Source: Moritella sp. F3 (GTDB lineage Bacteria > Pseudomonadota > Gammaproteobacteria > Enterobacterales > Moritellaceae). Taken from it: a stretch of 64,000 nucleotides of DNA. The notes beneath the pieces were generated by a model. That model had not been told where the DNA came from. It saw only the letters and a program-made list of their open reading frames with translations, and searched no databases. Location: NCBI RefSeq assembly GCF_015082335.1, contig NZ_BLRL01000006.1, positions 62,001 to 126,000 on the forward strand, read 5' to 3'. A program made the translations under genes and the position numbers. Of the stretch, positions 16,017-25,288 are shown in pieces; position 1 is the first letter of the stretch; each line of letters starts with the position of its first letter.

Positions 16017-17828
16017 CTACAAAACCTTATTTGATTGGTATTGCGTTAAGATGCCAGAGTTATACTTTCGGCCTCTTCTCGCCATTTCACCTAACATTTC
16101 ATTATTCGACCGTTCTTGATAGTGCACAAGGTTTCCATGGGTGATATATGCAGCATCTTTAGACGCAATTCGTTTAGAATGCTTGATGATGTCGCAGATA
16201 TCTGAATTTTGGCTGGAATGCCTTTTCAGCAAACGTAACACATCCTTGAATAACCCTTCGACACTTCCTTTTTCATTATTAGGAACAAGGGCTAAAGCGA
16301 TGGTGCCGGCTAACGCAATATCATCAGAGTTACAGTTAGATTTGTACCCAGGCAAGTATGAAAGTAAATAACCTAGAAACACGACATCACGGCTATTACA
16401 ACTACAGGTAAATCGATCACCATGTACGAATTCCTTATAATCTTTAAAAATGTAGCCTATAACCGGTGTTTCGAAAGCGGTAATTATTTCAGGATGGTAC
16501 TTCTCCACCAGCGCACCGAGTGTAGTCCAGTCCTCTAAATTGTCAGGATCTATGTCAGCATCGGCATCAGCGTCATCGTGATCACCGGACTCACGATTAA
16601 TAAGCGTGTTAATATCAAGTTTGAATCCATCAAAAATGGATAGTAAGAGTTTTTCCAATGACAGGCCTTGTTCTAGCTTACCTTTTGCAAACTCAAGTAC
16701 AGCTTGTTTTGAATGCGTGATGGTAGAATGTTCGTCAATAGTCACTTGTGGTATCACGCCACCGGTAATTACTTCTGCAGGTGTTTTCTGCCAAGGCAGA
16801 ACTGAAATGATTGTGTGGTTATGAATTTCGCTATATCCATGAACTCGGTTAGGCCTTAAATAAGATTGATCACTAACACTGATTAACTCAGCGTTATTAA
16901 AATCAATTGTGTGCCATGACTCATACTCTGAACTAGATATCTCGACTTTGCTTGCCCATGTCAAATCAAATTCACCATCGATAAACTCTCCACCTAGGAT
17001 TATTTCATTTAGATAGATAGATTTAAGTGCCTCTGTAACACTCGTGACGGTTTTAAATAGGGTAGGGTAATACGCTTTCACGCCTTGGTTGAACAAAACC
17101 CAACCATGAAGTCCACAGGTGTTTTTGATGTGGTACACGACTATATGCTCGGGTGTGTTCCAATTTGTTTGCTTACAGTCGGTGTAAAGTATGAAATCAT
17201 TCAACGGGACCCAAACAAGAGGTAGTATGTGTGTCGTGATAAATTCTGGTACCGTTATCTCAGTCCCCAGTTCTGCAACTAATGCATCAATGTCGCCTAA
17301 TTTATTTAGCACAGACTCATAATCGTTAGAATCAAATATTTGACCGTCTGAATTAACGGCGTAGGTATATGGGGGTAATAGTTTTTGTTTGTGTTGCTCT
17401 ATGATCAACCGCGGTGATTCGTAGCTATTTATTAAATGCATTTCATCGATATTGTAAAACATACCTGCACCACGGTGTTTAGCATGCATACGTTGCACGC
17501 GTGCTTTGTCGGTAACATCATAAAACGCTAATTCTTTTAGAGGGGCGCGTTGTATCAAATCAATCATTTCATTAGGCCTAACACCGTATTTATATAGGGC
17601 TCTGCCGAGTATGCTCGAATGTACTTCTTTAAGTTGAATTTGGGGAGGTAATGATCTAGTAAGTGCCACTCGATTGACTTCGTGGACTGAGTTATATCCT
17701 AATAAGTAGGCCAATGTTTCACGGGAGTTGTTTAGCCCTATTTTACCTGTCGGCCAGTGTCGTCCAATATACTTGGCCACTTTGTTAAAATTATTCGGAA
17801 GATCGGTAGATAGTAGTGGGATTTGCAT
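16017..17828 (-). CDS. Large unknown protein with a GYNSVHE-type N-terminal module
   Basis: A 603-residue soluble protein. The N-terminus (TLAYLLGYNSVHEV, near 41-54) resembles the QGYTSW module of the ATPase at 8410, but no Walker motif follows. The middle contains an Asp-rich low-complexity stretch (HDDADADADIDPD, near 420-435). Two CSC/CNS cysteine-containing segments lie near 480-505. ATG 17828 follows AAGGTGACTT. The family is not recognised. The next minus gene upstream is 280 bp away. Confidence 0.65.
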   Translation of the reverse strand: MQIPLLSTDLPNNFNKVAKYIGRHWPTGKIGLNNSRETLAYLLGYNSVHEVNRVALTRSLPPQIQLKEVHSSILGRALYKYGVRPNEMIDLIQRAPLKELAFYDVTDKARVQRMHAKHRGAGMFYNIDEMHLINSYESPRLIIEQHKQKLLPPYTYAVNSDGQIFDSNDYESVLNKLGDIDALVAELGTEITVPEFITTHILPLVWVPLNDFILYTDCKQTNWNTPEHIVVYHIKNTCGLHGWVLFNQGVKAYYPTLFKTVTSVTEALKSIYLNEIILGGEFIDGEFDLTWASKVEISSSEYESWHTIDFNNAELISVSDQSYLRPNRVHGYSEIHNHTIISVLPWQKTPAEVITGGVIPQVTIDEHSTITHSKQAVLEFAKGKLEQGLSLEKLLLSIFDGFKLDINTLINRESGDHDDADADADIDPDNLEDWTTLGALVEKYHPEIITAFETPVIGYIFKDYKEFVHGDRFTCSCNSRDVVFLGYLLSYLPGYKSNCNSDDIALAGTIALALVPNNEKGSVEGLFKDVLRLLKRHSSQNSDICDIIKHSKRIASKDAAYITHGNLVHYQERSNNEMLGEMARRGRKYNSGILTQYQSNKVL

Positions 17829-18106
17829 AAGTCACCTTAAGTAGTTGCTGCCTAACCACATGGTAATTCATGCGGTAGAAATATAATTAATGGAGTTACT
17901 TTCAGTAGGTCATCGACTTTGCCACGGCAGCGGCATGAGCACTGTAGCCCATTAGTTAAGACTAAGGCACTGTGATCATGTTGTCTAGGGGGAAGGGAAA
18001 AATATTACAGTGTGATGAGGTTGGTTGTAGTTTAATGGTGTTAGTTAATGCGCTATGTGGCCATAACGCATTTGTTAGCATCCCTGATTACTTAAAGTGA
18101 CAATAA

Positions 18107-19450
18107 TTAAGTGGCATTAAACACAAAGTCTTCATGTTGAACTCTATAAATTGGGTAGGTGTGGGCGTCTTCTTCATACGATTGGTAAAAACCATGTATT
18201 TCTGAAAAATCATCATCACGACTTAAGCCTAGGTCTGTACCAAATGAATGAAATATTAATTCCTCAAGATCAAAGCGCTTCATCCAAGCCTGTTTGACCT
18301 TAACATCAGTTACCTCAAGTGGGATCTCATTACGATTTATTGCATTTGGATTAATGTTGACTAGTTTCCATTTATGTTCTTCGAGGTCTTCTGGTAATCC
18401 CATTGAGAGCCTGAAGAGGGGGATTATCCGATTAAGATATATTGTGGAATACGCTTTTGTGTATGGAGCAACATCATATTGGGATTTATCAAAGCCATCT
18501 TCAATATGGAATATATTGATCACCTCAACGTCGATTTCTTGTGCATCATTCGATAAGGCATTAAAGTTAAAATGTTCGGCGGTGATGATGGTTTGCTCGA
18601 AGCATTCTTTGATGACGCTCGCAACAAATGAACCGGTAAGCGCGTTGCCCCCACTGTAGTAACTTGGGAAGTGTTCATCTTCTTCAACTAATAAGTGTAA
18701 TGCAGCGATGAGACTTTCAATTTCATGTTTTTCTGCCTTCGTTAACAGGTAGTAAAATGTACTTTCAGTGTCATAGCTGTGCACAATTTGGTATATATTG
18801 GCTTCTGATTGCTCAGCTCGAAATTTAATGCCTATACGTTCAAGTCCAATAAATGCTTCTACATCAGCAGTTGGAACCGAACTCTGGCCGGTACCCTTGT
18901 CGGTTCCGTCGTCATCTCCGTATTCAGCCCCATAAGCTATTGACTCAAATCTAGGCTTGTCATTACCAAATAATTCACACCACTGACGAAAAGGCGCGTG
19001 CAACCTTTCCATGTCATGCATTGAGATACTGATCTTATCTTCACATTCTTTTTTAACCCGCCAAAGTCTGACGTCAGAATTGTTTAAATAGGTTGTATCT
19101 CCCGTTCTATCATTAATGTGAATAAGTGGTTGATCACCGCCTATCCATTTTAATGAACCTGAAAAGGTTTTTCCGTATGTTTCTGCTTCTTCTTTTGTTG
19201 TGAACTGTGCATGCCGCACATCTATTTGCCAGGGCGCATCTTCCTGATATATGTCAACTGCAAACCATTTATCCCAATACTCTGCCAAATAAGGTACTGC
19301 TTTATCCCATGGCATGTCGAGCCCATTAGTTTTAGCTGCAGCGTTGAGAGATTCGGTATAGTTATTAAATTGATTTTTAGATTTTTTCGCATCTTGTTTA
19401 ATTTTGCGAACGGTTCTTCCGGAAGGAAATCTTAGATTATCTGTAGACAT
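18107..19450 (-). CDS. Large unknown soluble protein
   Basis: A 447-residue acidic protein with no signal or membrane segment. The N-terminal FPSGRTVRKIKQDAKKSKN is basic. The rest is mixed alpha/beta with DIYQEDAPWQIDVRHAQFTT and a long acidic C-terminus. ATG 19450 follows AGAGGTACAGT. No domain is recognised. Orientation and spacing suggest it is expressed with, or like, the 603-residue neighbour. Confidence 0.65.
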   Translation of the reverse strand: MSTDNLRFPSGRTVRKIKQDAKKSKNQFNNYTESLNAAAKTNGLDMPWDKAVPYLAEYWDKWFAVDIYQEDAPWQIDVRHAQFTTKEEAETYGKTFSGSLKWIGGDQPLIHINDRTGDTTYLNNSDVRLWRVKKECEDKISISMHDMERLHAPFRQWCELFGNDKPRFESIAYGAEYGDDDGTDKGTGQSSVPTADVEAFIGLERIGIKFRAEQSEANIYQIVHSYDTESTFYYLLTKAEKHEIESLIAALHLLVEEDEHFPSYYSGGNALTGSFVASVIKECFEQTIITAEHFNFNALSNDAQEIDVEVINIFHIEDGFDKSQYDVAPYTKAYSTIYLNRIIPLFRLSMGLPEDLEEHKWKLVNINPNAINRNEIPLEVTDVKVKQAWMKRFDLEELIFHSFGTDLGLSRDDDFSEIHGFYQSYEEDAHTYPIYRVQHEDFVFNAT

Positions 19451-19915
19451 ACTGTACCTCTAAAAGCAGTGACACAATGGCCGACTCACTGCTACTGCTA
19501 AAGATATACAGTTAATAATGAGGGTAACAACAGTTGATGCGTTGTGATCTTCGCCAAGGTCGGCTAACGAGCGTACTGAACACTCGCCTATAAAGTTATC
19601 ATAATTAACAGAAAATGAGATGTTTTATTTCTGATAATAAATTGACTGCTGGTGGAGTTTCATTATTTTATATGGCGAATGGGATCGTGAAGCTTACCAA
19701 TTTGTACATCGCTAAGATTTTGTAATATCAGGTAAGTCTCGTTCAGTGGTAAAGTGTAAGTGCTCCAATTGTCATTACAGACTAATGTTTACCAGTTAGT
19801 TGTTTGAAGATTGTTGATGACTGGCAGAACACCAAACAGTAACTTTATGAAATCAATGTTACCAAACGAAGCCGTTTATTGGCATTGTAATAATAGTGGG
19901 GGAGGCGTGCGATTA
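19451..19915. other. Intergenic stretch without a supported gene
   Basis: About 465 bp between the 447-residue gene and the hairpin at 19916. Frames on both strands are short and lack ribosome-binding sites. The start of this stretch presumably holds the promoter of the minus-strand gene at 18107. Confidence 0.5.
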
Positions 19916-19950
19916 TGGTGGTTTGTTTTATTGCAGTATTCAAACCACCA
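19916..19950 (-). terminator. Hairpin after the lipoprotein gene
   Basis: Perfect 10-bp arms TGGTGGTTTG and CAAACCACCA, 34 bp beyond the stop of the minus-strand lipoprotein gene. A T run is not obvious on the minus strand, so the terminator call is tentative. Confidence 0.45.
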
Positions 19951-19983
19951 GAAAGGTTATATTAATCGAAAGTTAAATCGCTA

Positions 19984-20550
19984 TTAAATATGCTTTGAAT
20001 ATTCATAGTAGCAATTTTCAAATATAAATCCATTTGCCGAAGGTGCTGAATAAGAAACTTTACCTTCACAATTTGCCACTACTGGTGATTCAACGAATCC
20101 TATTTCTATTTCCTTGCGTTCAATCGCCATAAGTACAGTAAAATCGAAATTCAATGTATCATTATTAGCGGATATTCTTAAACCATCTTCAACCATGCTA
20201 GTCTTAATTGTGGTTGTTTTTTTATCCGCAGATAATTCCAAGCCCTCTACGTAATGATGACTGATTGTCGAAGCATATTTTACATTACCATTACTCAGTA
20301 TCACACTTTCTTGGCAATACCAATTGGTCAAATCTGAATCAATGTCTCTATTAAGGTCAGCGCAAACTTTAAGTAATGTCTCGCCTTTGTGAGTCAAAGT
20401 CTCACTCTTTTTAGCCTGCTCAAGTGTATTTGATTTAACCCAATTATTTAATGGGGTGTACTGAGTCGAATGATCGATTTGACTGCAACCTGATAGGGCT
20501 ATAATTGAACCTATTAACATTGATTTTTTGATATTCATTACTTTATTCAT
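19984..20550 (-). CDS. Putative lipoprotein
   Basis: About 188 residues from ATG 20550, chosen because AAGGA lies nine bases upstream; another in-frame ATG lies at 20538. The signal MLIGSIIALSGC carries a lipobox. The mature domain has four further cysteines in three groups (VCADLNRDID..WYCQES, ANCEGK, ENCYYEYS), probably disulphide-bonded in the periplasm. Unknown family. The palindrome at 20683, with a CATTAT -10-like box on this strand, probably marks its promoter. Confidence 0.65.
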   Translation of the reverse strand: MNKVMNIKKSMLIGSIIALSGCSQIDHSTQYTPLNNWVKSNTLEQAKKSETLTHKGETLLKVCADLNRDIDSDLTNWYCQESVILSNGNVKYASTISHHYVEGLELSADKKTTTIKTSMVEDGLRISANNDTLNFDFTVLMAIERKEIEIGFVESPVVANCEGKVSYSAPSANGFIFENCYYEYSKHI

Positions 20551-20682
20551 TCTCTTGAATTCCTTATTAACTACCATGATTATTTTGATCGTGATTTAGA
20601 AAGTGGCCAAGACAGTATTTATGACGAACCATTAATACTGAACATCCGATGTTGTTTCTTCAATTAATGTACCATAATGACA

Positions 20683-20693
20683 GTACTAGGTAC
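20683..20693. promoter_or_regulatory. Palindrome GTACTAGGTAC
   Basis: It lies between divergent genes (minus lipoprotein at 20550, plus nuclease at 20959). Read on the minus strand it is followed after TGT by CATTAT, the same palindrome-then-(-10) order seen at 1076 and 9698. Otherwise 20578-20958 holds no supported gene. Confidence 0.45.
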
Positions 20694-20958
20694 GTTTTGT
20701 TTGCAGTTAGATATCACGATTAATCATAATTGTATTAATCCGGTTTGTAATTTAGAGAACAACTAAGTATGAGTAATTGAATGTAGTTAAACCTCAACAT
20801 GATATGTAACGATATTTTTTAGTCGAATTGGATTTGTAGCTATCTACAATCAAGTTCAACAGGGTATTATGTACAAATAATTTGCCAGAAAGCTAATCTG
20901 GGTTACTTCGTTAGTCAAAGAAGATTGATAATGACATTTTATATTTTTGGGAGTTGTG

Positions 20959-22131
20959 ATGAAATTTAGACCTTGGACACCAAAGGGAAAGAAACTACCT
21001 GTACGTTTTTATCTTGAAGGCAGCACTAACGGAGCTTACATTGGTAAAAAACAAGGCAGTTTAAAAATATCTAATTCAACAATCAATGAAGACCAGAAAA
21101 TTAGAAGTTTTCTACTCTCTCATCAGATTGATATCGACACGCTGGGCTTGACGGATTTGGGAGAGCAAATAACAGCTAAACGGCTTCACGTATTCTGCAG
21201 TGAAATACCAAATATTTTAAATAGCGTTCCTAACGTAGTGGATTTCAAGCCCAGTCGTAATAAGAGTACTAGTAACTGGACACAACCGCATCGAGGACAG
21301 GCTACGCAAGCGGAGCTCTATCAAGAATCATTACAATTAGACATATCTTCAGCCCCATTTAAAGCAGCGACAATTGAGCACACCGTTGTTACAGTCGACA
21401 CAAGGGAGCCTGAAGAGCTCTATAACTTAATGTTAACTTCTAAAATCAAGTCGGTTGGTTATGGATCATTGCCACTTGCTGATATTCAAATTGAAGATAC
21501 AAGAACCGGTGATATTCTGCTTATTGAACGAAAAGTGATCTCGGATTTCCATAAAAGTATTCTCAATAATCACGCGCACGATCAGGGAGAACGATATTAC
21601 AATGCGGCTTTGGCTGCGATAGCCGAAGGGAAAAAGTTCAGAGTGATCTGGATCATCGAAAGTCAACAAGAGGGGCGCGAGGGTTTGTATCACTCTTTAC
21701 CGCAAATAAAAATGGTAGATGGCATGATTAATTATTTAGATTTAATTCTAGGCCAGTCGGTATTTCAGAGCTTTAGCCTTAACCATACGGCATATTTGAC
21801 CAATAAATTTATCCAGGGGTTCATCGAGCAGGAGCTCTATTACAAGGTCAAGACCGGAAATCCATTAGTGAACAGAAACAAAAAAGACCGACAGAATATT
21901 CATGTTGGTACATCTGGTGTGACAGATCATGGCGTTACTCGAGCCAGTAATAACTTAGAGTCAATGCTGGTGTACCTCCCTTCAATTAGGCTGAATGTAG
22001 CAAGGGAACTGGCCACACTAGGGAAAAGCTACAAAGATATCATTTCTATGACAGTCGTAGAGCTTGAGGCTATTAAAGGGGTAGGTAAGAAGACTGCTTT
22101 AGAAATTCACTCTGATTTTAATAAAATGTAA
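20959..22131 (+). CDS. ERCC4/XPF-type structure-specific nuclease
   Basis: A 390-residue protein. Residues 141-295 form an ERCC4 nuclease core with VDTRE (146-150), GD.LLIERK (184-192) and the catalytic ERKxxxD signature ERKVISD (190-196). A C-terminal helix-hairpin-helix follows (LPSIRLNVARELATLG... to AIKGVGKKTALEI, 340-383). The first 130 residues are of unknown type. XPF/Mus81-like enzymes cut branched DNA next to ss/ds junctions. Bacterial versions are uncommon and are known to me mainly from mobile elements. ATG 20959 follows GGGAG; an upstream in-frame TTG is less likely. A role in plasmid recombination or replication repair is inferred. Confidence 0.85.
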   Translation: MKFRPWTPKGKKLPVRFYLEGSTNGAYIGKKQGSLKISNSTINEDQKIRSFLLSHQIDIDTLGLTDLGEQITAKRLHVFCSEIPNILNSVPNVVDFKPSRNKSTSNWTQPHRGQATQAELYQESLQLDISSAPFKAATIEHTVVTVDTREPEELYNLMLTSKIKSVGYGSLPLADIQIEDTRTGDILLIERKVISDFHKSILNNHAHDQGERYYNAALAAIAEGKKFRVIWIIESQQEGREGLYHSLPQIKMVDGMINYLDLILGQSVFQSFSLNHTAYLTNKFIQGFIEQELYYKVKTGNPLVNRNKKDRQNIHVGTSGVTDHGVTRASNNLESMLVYLPSIRLNVARELATLGKSYKDIISMTVVELEAIKGVGKKTALEIHSDFNKM

Positions 22132-22312
22132 AGTACATTTCTACTGGCTGGGGTATTTTAAAGTTTACTATGAGGGGGTGTATCCTCTCAAAATTAACTA
22201 AAATATGCATTATAGAGCGACACTTCAGAAATATAACTTACCATGTATGCCTCATATCGAAGCTGATGTTGGCGGCTTAGGGCCTTTTTACTACTGTATT
22301 AACAAAGAGACT

Positions 22313-22501
22313 TTACTGTTTCCAGCAAAGAACCTGTTGTTTTACGTCATCACTTCCCGCAAATGAACCACAAGTTTTTTCACAATCACCGCTACCCACT
22401 TTTTTACCGGTCTTATTGCATGTAGTCAGCAAATTAAAACCTTTGTCGCCACCTTTATCGTAACTTCTAATTACATGCTGGTGTTCGTTATAACCTTTCA
22501 T
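22313..22501 (-). CDS. Small cysteine-containing protein
   Basis: A 62-residue protein with four cysteines (TTCNKTG, GDCEKTCGSF, VLCWKQ), suggesting a metal site or two disulphides. ATG 22501 follows AGGTAACTGGA. Unknown. It ends a minus-strand gene run that begins near 24606. Confidence 0.5.
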   Translation of the reverse strand: MKGYNEHQHVIRSYDKGGDKGFNLLTTCNKTGKKVGSGDCEKTCGSFAGSDDVKQQVLCWKQ

Positions 22502-22541
22502 TCCAGTTACCTACCAAGTTCATTAATGATGGAATAGTTAA

Positions 22542-22994
22542 TTACTCATATTGATCTTCTTGAACTCGTATTTTTAGAGCATCAGTTAAAAGACGTCCAA
22601 TATCACGAACTTTGACTGCGTTGTTGATCGCGGCTGTGAAACTAACAATATCATCCTTGATAAACTGAAAACTAATGGATTTTGGTACCATTTTATCGCT
22701 CTCTCTAACAACCATTTTTGTTGTAACAATTCTTTTCGTAACGTAAATACGCTTTAGATTGAAAGTCCTAGTCGTATTGAGATCTGCAGGTAAAGTAAAG
22801 TTATGCACTCTTGCTGCTGATATCAGCTTTTCAAAAAATTCAGCTTGGTTAGTTTTAGAAATCTTTAACTTTATGCCAAGTTCATCTGGCGCGACGAAAG
22901 TCCATTTATTCTTTACCGCTGTGTAGCAAACACCTTGACATACAGTGAGCTCTAAATTTGGATAAACGTAGTAAAACCTAGGGTCTAAAATCAT
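22542..22994 (-). CDS. Hypothetical protein
   Basis: A 150-residue basic protein with beta-like stretches (RFYYVYPNLELTVCQGVCYTAV) and a C-terminal helix rich in charged residues. ATG 22994 follows AGGAAAGTT. It lies 20 bp after the gene at 23015 in the same run. No family recognised. Confidence 0.6.
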   Translation of the reverse strand: MILDPRFYYVYPNLELTVCQGVCYTAVKNKWTFVAPDELGIKLKISKTNQAEFFEKLISAARVHNFTLPADLNTTRTFNLKRIYVTKRIVTTKMVVRESDKMVPKSISFQFIKDDIVSFTAAINNAVKVRDIGRLLTDALKIRVQEDQYE

Positions 22995-23014
22995 AACTTT
23001 CCTATATTCAGCTA

Positions 23015-23338
23015 TTACTCAATGAAATCGTTGTAGATCATAATCACATCTTTGTCGACAATAACCTTTCCGTGAGTTTCAATGAAATCTTGCAATTCTT
23101 CTAAAGTGGAAATGTTTACATCTACAAATAAGGATTCCCGTGGATTTGGAGACGATACGCCCTTTTTAATATTTGTGGCTATCTTGTCAATTTCAAATCT
23201 ACCTGCCGCCGTCACATTTAAAATACGATCATAACTGGTGGGTACGTAGGGTTTAAAAACAAAACCTATGATCTCTAAAGCGGAAATCTGTTTTTTATTT
23301 GAATAATCATTTTTAGCAACCGTAATCTTATAATTCAT
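23015..23338 (-). CDS. Hypothetical protein
   Basis: A 107-residue mixed alpha/beta protein ending in LEELQDFIETHGKVIVDKDV. ATG 23338 follows TATGGAATGGAAAA. No signal or membrane segment. Unknown. Confidence 0.6.
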   Translation of the reverse strand: MNYKITVAKNDYSNKKQISALEIIGFVFKPYVPTSYDRILNVTAAGRFEIDKIATNIKKGVSSPNPRESLFVDVNISTLEELQDFIETHGKVIVDKDVIMIYNDFIE

Positions 23339-23431
23339 TTTTCCATTCCATATTTGAAAGTGCTAACACTTAAGCTGTGCACTTGATTTTATTTTGCAAG
23401 AACGTCCTGATTGTTGCTGTATCCGCTGCGG

Positions 23432-23650
23432 CTACTTATTCTTTGCTCGCCCTAAATATATAGCGATTAAGTTCAGCGTAGTGGCCAGAAAGAAGCAACT
23501 TAAAATAATTGTACGGCTGTCTGTCAATAAGGCAATAACAAATGATGAAATTGAAAATATAACTGCCAATGTGAAAAGTAATTTATACATAATCTTTGGA
23601 TACCCTTTAATGATTCGCTCTAACTCAAGATACGACACATAATTTACCAT
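23432..23650 (-). CDS. Small two-helix membrane protein
   Basis: About 72 residues from ATG 23650 (MVNYVSYLELERIIKGYPK), then two membrane helices (LLFTLAVIFSISSFVIALL and SCFFLATTLNLIAIYLG) separated by TDSRT, and a basic tail. Its start lies inside the 3' end of the upstream gene (26-bp overlap), so translational coupling is likely. Confidence 0.6.
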   Translation of the reverse strand: MVNYVSYLELERIIKGYPKIMYKLLFTLAVIFSISSFVIALLTDSRTIILSCFFLATTLNLIAIYLGRAKNK

Positions 23651-24083
23651 GGACTCGAATAGGTTGCTTATCAAGAGACTCTATGTGACCCCATATTTCG
23701 AGTTTTATAAGTGTTAATCTAAAATCATTCCTTTCTACAATTCCTGATTCCATCTGCTTCAAGCATGAGCGTATGGTCATAGCGCCGTATTTAACCGCTC
23801 TAAAATTGGATTCATTAAGTAAAATAAGCAGTCCAGAGGCAATTAAGTCCGGTGTTTCATTGTACAATTCAGTTCTAACTCTTGAATATTCACTAGGTGT
23901 GCACTCCCCATTTAGCCAATCTTGAGCTAATTGAATTACACTTTCCAACCTTGGGTTAACCATTAGTTTGCAGTTTTGCTCTTCTATCTTCATAACAAAC
24001 AAAGCAACTCTTACGATATCTTCATGACAAAGATTCTCTAATTGTGAGTGTATATATTCAGTTGTCCAATCATACATTTTCAT
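23625..24083 (-). CDS. Hypothetical helical protein
   Basis: A 152-residue soluble, largely helical protein (EDIVRVALFVMKIEEQNCK, FRAVKYGAMTIRSCLKQM) that looks HEAT-like, but the family is not recognised. ATG 24083 follows AGGATAAATA. It overlaps the next gene at its 3' end. Confidence 0.6.
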   Translation of the reverse strand: MKMYDWTTEYIHSQLENLCHEDIVRVALFVMKIEEQNCKLMVNPRLESVIQLAQDWLNGECTPSEYSRVRTELYNETPDLIASGLLILLNESNFRAVKYGAMTIRSCLKQMESGIVERNDFRLTLIKLEIWGHIESLDKQPIRVHGKLCVVS

Positions 24084-24166
24084 TATTTATCCTCATATAT
24101 CTATCGGTGTTGTGCCAATTACTTAACCAAGAGCAAACCCAATTATAACGGCCGTATTAAGTTGCC

Positions 24167-24499
24167 TTATTTTGAGTGTTCGACAACTAGATACTTGGTA
24201 CCTAATGGACTATTCGCTAATTTACCGTCGTAGTAAGGAATGTTCACCTCTTCCTCGTCAATACATGAGTAAGCGGCTTCAGTTAGCCTGACGTCTCGAA
24301 TAGGGGTGTAGAACAATGCTTGCTCTTGCCATTCGGAGATATAACAACGTGCATAGAGTTTGCTGGCCACGTTAGATATGCAGCTGGTTCTAGCTTCACG
24401 CTTATATATTAGCGCTGCAGAGAGTTGTGCTTCTGACGTATTAGGATTAAAAGCTTCCATTACAACAGAGCGAATAAGCGGGTCAATCGTATTTTCCAT
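24167..24499 (-). CDS. Hypothetical protein
   Basis: A 110-residue soluble protein (MENTIDPLIRSVVMEAF). ATG 24499 lies two bases after the stop of the 34-residue frame at 24502 and has no good Shine-Dalgarno site, so coupled translation is likely. Unknown function. Confidence 0.55.
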   Translation of the reverse strand: MENTIDPLIRSVVMEAFNPNTSEAQLSAALIYKREARTSCISNVASKLYARCYISEWQEQALFYTPIRDVRLTEAAYSCIDEEEVNIPYYDGKLANSPLGTKYLVVEHSK

Positions 24500-24501
24500 G
24501 T

Positions 24502-24606
24502 TTAATGCTGTCTAACTACGTCAGAATTCTGTAATGACGCAATTGCTATTACTGATCTAATAGAGCAACCAACTGCAATACCAACTAATGTCTTAACGTT
24601 AAACAT
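24502..24606 (-). CDS. 34-residue peptide with a strong ribosome-binding site
   Basis: The frame starts at 24606 behind GGAGG with seven-base spacing and reads MFNVKTLVGIAVGCSIRSVI..., a small hydrophobic peptide. Its stop is two bases from the next start. It may be a leader peptide for, or a small membrane partner of, the downstream gene. Confidence 0.5.
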   Translation of the reverse strand: MFNVKTLVGIAVGCSIRSVIAIASLQNSDVVRQH

Positions 24607-24656
24607 AAATAGCCTCCATTGACTTGATTATTAAGATTATCACAAAATCCCATGGC

Positions 24657-24667
24657 GTACTAGGTAC
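24657..24667. promoter_or_regulatory. Palindrome GTACTAGGTAC
   Basis: Fifth copy of the GTACTNRGTAC family, 51 bp upstream of the minus-strand peptide at 24606. TATTAT follows it on the plus strand and GATAAT lies about 20 bp away on the minus strand, so the direction of the promoter is unclear. Confidence 0.4.
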
Positions 24668-24893
24668 TGTTTATTATTGCTGACGTAAATGCGTAAGTGA
24701 CTTATTCTAATGGACAGGGCCTTGCACCATCTCAATAGGAACTCGTCCTTCTTAATAGGATGCGCGTTGCTTAAATTGTCGGATTTGGTTCATGAGAGAT
24801 CGGAAACGTTGCTTTTACATTTATTATCAATAGCAGTGTATTGCGAACCAAGTGCTTGAAATAAGAAGTAGTAACGCTTAAGATGATCCTATT

Positions 24894-25195
24894 CGCTAGG
24901 CTTAGCGCGTAAATACCTTTCAATACAGCGGAAGAGTATCGCCTCACTTCCAAATACCAAGCAGTTCTAATACAACCCATTTCCTCATGGAAAATCAGAA
25001 AATTCAAATTTAACACACTAAAGAGCTTTGGCATGTCATTGGTTGCACTTTCAATCTATTGACTCGCTCATGCTGTTTTGTGTGGCTAATTATTATTGCC
25101 CACCAATTGTCGATTAAGGCTAACCATCGACACAAAGCAATGCTGCTTTTGCCTAACTATCAAACCGCGAACTATCGCATATACAAGGAAGCTTT
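24894..25195 (+). promoter_or_regulatory. Structured leader, copy A
   Basis: A TTGAAA/17/TAAGAT promoter precedes the first stem CGCTA-GGCT-TAGCG (24894-24907). The GCCTCACTTC box is at 24941-24950, pushed away by an extra segment that can itself form a stem (ATAC/GTAT). The 3' part has the stem TGTCGAT/ATCGACA with an AAGGC loop, a hairpin CAAAGC/GCTTTTG and GCCTAACT. A final mini-hairpin GCGA/TCGC sits before the AAGGAAG site. It heads three tiny genes. Confidence 0.7.
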
Positions 25196-25288
25196 ATGAT
25201 TGAAATAATTAATGAAGTAAGTAGCCTAACGGTACCCACTGAACAAATGTGGAACAACAAACTAAACAAGTCCGAATACTATGCTTAA
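25196..25288 (+). CDS. 30-residue peptide heading leader-A operon
   Basis: The frame reads MIEIINEVSSLTVPTEQMWN... and starts six bases after AAGGAAG at the end of the leader. Its stop overlaps the next start (ATGCTTAA). Its position, exactly where other leaders place a gene, is the main support. Confidence 0.45.
   Translation: MIEIINEVSSLTVPTEQMWNNKLNKSEYYA

Noticed and set aside
23394-23642. Plus-strand 82-codon frame
   Set aside because: Antisense to the two-helix membrane gene at 23432, which has a better start and hydrophobic pattern.
24771-25034. Minus-strand 87-codon frame
   Set aside because: It lies across leader A on the opposite strand; the leader blocks explain the conservation.
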